A DNA stretch of 64,000 nucleotides from Bugula neritina (lineage: Eukaryota > Bryozoa > Gymnolaemata > Cheilostomatida > Bugulidae): contig OZ037771.1 of NCBI GenBank assembly GCA_964035545.1, positions 6,676,690 through 6,740,689 on the forward strand. The letters are read 5' to 3'. Position numbers and translations under genes: made by a program. Shown piece by piece: positions 61,784-64,000 of this stretch (the stretch's first letter is position 1; each line of letters opens with the position of its first letter). The notes under the pieces are model-generated. The model saw nothing but the letters and a program-made list of their open reading frames with translations, was not told the origin of the DNA and searched no databases.

Positions 61784-64000
61784 GTATGCTATGTATTGCA
61801 GATATAAATACGTTGCTTTGAAACTGTTTTGAACTTTTCTTAGTGTAGCTCTTATGTAAACCTCATCAAATTTACCTTTGGTCACGAAATTTTGCGTTAC
61901 TACTAAAAACCTGTTCTTTTTTCTACTAAGCTGTGTTAGTGTGGTTATAGGCTTTGACACATTTAATATTCGTCCATCTCATCCTACCTTTTTATTGCTC
62001 TCTGCAAGTTGGCTACTTTTAGATTTCCATCTTACAGAATGTTAAGCATGTCTACCACACATTAACTTCATTTGATAGCTTGTGTTGCCATGGCAACTGT
62101 CTAATCTCCAGTGCTCAGATACATATACATCATCACCTTTATCATTATTCTACATATTTTTACTTATCAACATGTCTACCCTTGCCTTTAATTATACAGC
62201 TGTGTCTCAGACTCATTCGCAGCAGACACCATCGTCTGTTCACAGCTGCAGTTGTTTAAAAATGAGAGAAAAATGTTCAATTCGATTTAAGAAAATAAAA
62301 AGGAACTATTGATACTGTAGCCATGTTTGTTTGCTGGTAGTTTGTATTTATATGATGTAGTCGATAGCTGGGGTAGAGAAACATAGTCCTGGGGCAAAAC
62401 TAGCATAATATACAACTGCCAATAAATATGGGAGTATAACTTGAAAGTCATTAGAATATGCAGTGTCAGGTGAATAGTGACGAAATTAATTTAATAGTGC
62501 CTGTATTTATTGCTTCAAATCTATGCTGAGTTTTCTGGTACTATAATTGATTAATTTTTTGGAACAGCAGTATATATTTTCATCAAGAAAAAAAGGTCGT
62601 TAAGCACACTATTTAATTTATCCTGTAGAAAAATTTGCCTAATCTTCCATTTTTCGTATTTATTCTAAACTCTCATGAAATTTTATGATTTGTGAAGTTG
62701 AATAAAAAGTAAAGATTGATAAGTATGTAGTATTTCATTAATTGGAAAACCTTTAAAAATAGCTGAATCTTTACCTTTACATTTATTTCTTTAATTTTTT
62801 TTATCTTTTCTCATTTCATATGTTTACAAGACTGTGGCCTATAAGACAAATTTCAAGCTCAATTTGGTTTACCATTTCATAGCCAACAGAGGGTGCTTTA
62901 TTGACATAAAACCAACAAATTATTGACTCATGAAATTCGTTGCATTCTGAATTCAAATTACTTTTGTTTGAAAACAAACTAAAAGACATGGTGTGTATTT
63001 TATCGCTTTTGACTTTTATTGCAGGCCCTTAGCTATCACCTGATATGATAATGCTGCTATTACAGTTAATATTGATTAGAAGATATTTTGCTAATAGTTT
63101 GTTAGTTTTGACTATCACTGCTATGTCTCAAGTGTTGGCTATTTGATTATTCTATTTAAGGACCAGTACTGCTTGAAGGTAGTTGAGTTGAGTATGAGCG
63201 GATAAGTATAATTCTAATCAATACAATAAATGCCAAAATCTGTTCACAAAAATTTACCACAGCACTCGGATGGGAAGTATCAACATGTGCACGGGTACTG
63301 TTTATATGCACATTTTACACATCACGTCCTAAACAAAATGTTGATGTGTTAATTGATATGCATTGTACAAAATTCATATCTCTAAAGCTAGAGTTGTCCC
63401 GCATTATAGCAACGATTCAAGTTTCAACATTAATTATTTACTATAAAATGATACAAGGTATTGCCTAAATGTTAATAAGAAAATAAAATGCGCTTCTAGT
63501 GCCCCTCTTTGCTGAGTAATGTCACTTGCGGACAGGATGCTGTCTAGGCTTCCACACTCAGCTTAGTGGCATCGAGCAGTAATCAAAGCAATATATTAGG
63601 GACAACTCCCACTATAAAATAATCCAATGGAACAGCCTTTACCTTTCATTCTAGATGTATAAACTGTCACTAGCTGTCCAAAAATTTTAGGATCTAGGCT
63701 TAGGCACAGGGTAGAGAAGAGTAGAGTTGGTGAAAGTATAGTTATATATAGACAAGAGTAGGTGAGAGTAGAGTAGGGTTATAGGCAAGAATAGGTGAAT
63801 GCAGAGTAGAGCTGTAGATTAGTGCTGAAAGTAGATTACAGTTGTGGAAGAGAGGTGGAAGTAGAGTAGAGCTATGTAAGCAGAGGTTTCTTTTATTTAG
63901 TGCCCATTACCACTGCCTAAGCTAAGGAAAACTGCTATTTCTCAATTGTCAGCATAACAACTAAGGTTCACTCTGGGGTTCTTCTACCAAAGATGTCTTC
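61784..64000 (+). other. Glypican intron 2 (continues past window)
   Basis: No third exon is recognisable. A purine-rich GTAGAGTAG-type low-complexity tract lies at about 63709-63880. Confidence 0.65.

Overview
This is animal nuclear DNA, not bacterial. It is AT-rich, with short exons, GT-AG introns, many minisatellites and several transposon families. I infer an invertebrate, possibly a lophotrochozoan, with low confidence. Two protein-coding genes dominate the window and both lie on the plus strand.

Positions 624-49826 hold most of a DOCK-D (zizimin; DOCK9/10/11-type) gene, a guanine-nucleotide exchange factor for Cdc42/Rac. I resolved 48 exons by splice sites, continuous reading phase and family similarity. 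They encode about 2,000 residues: a PH domain (624-4145), the pre-DHR-1 region (4478-8357), the DHR-1/C2 domain (10732-16827), an armadillo-like middle region (17094-34645) and the catalytic DHR-2 domain (35081-49826), with the stop codon at 49824-49826. The gene's 5' exons lie left of the window. Several very short exons whose lengths are multiples of three (8340, 21983, 23301, 24153, 25145 and candidate 47529) look like alternative cassettes.

A glypican gene begins at 54756. Exon 1 carries a signal peptide and the first conserved cysteine; exon 2 (61625-61783) carries the CPxxxxCC core. Later exons lie right of the window. A third, unrecognised gene is probably nested antisense in a DOCK intron (38710-39663, minus). 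It predicts a 317-residue single-pass membrane protein with a PDZ-ligand-like C-terminus.

Mobile DNA: a near-intact two-ORF non-LTR retrotransposon (12636-16594, minus) sits in a satellite about 40 bp from a DOCK splice acceptor. There are six copies of a tRNA-derived SINE, a hAT-type MITE with a perfect 8-bp target duplication, a Harbinger-like MITE with about 71-bp terminal repeats, and two other MITE-like families. Minisatellites occupy many introns. In two introns the array begins at the 5' splice site itself, so the donor sequence is repeated; the clearest case is at 26192.

I found no defence system, CRISPR array, operon or convincingly novel pathway. The most unusual signals are the splice-donor-containing in-frame satellite, the microexon cluster and the nested antisense gene.
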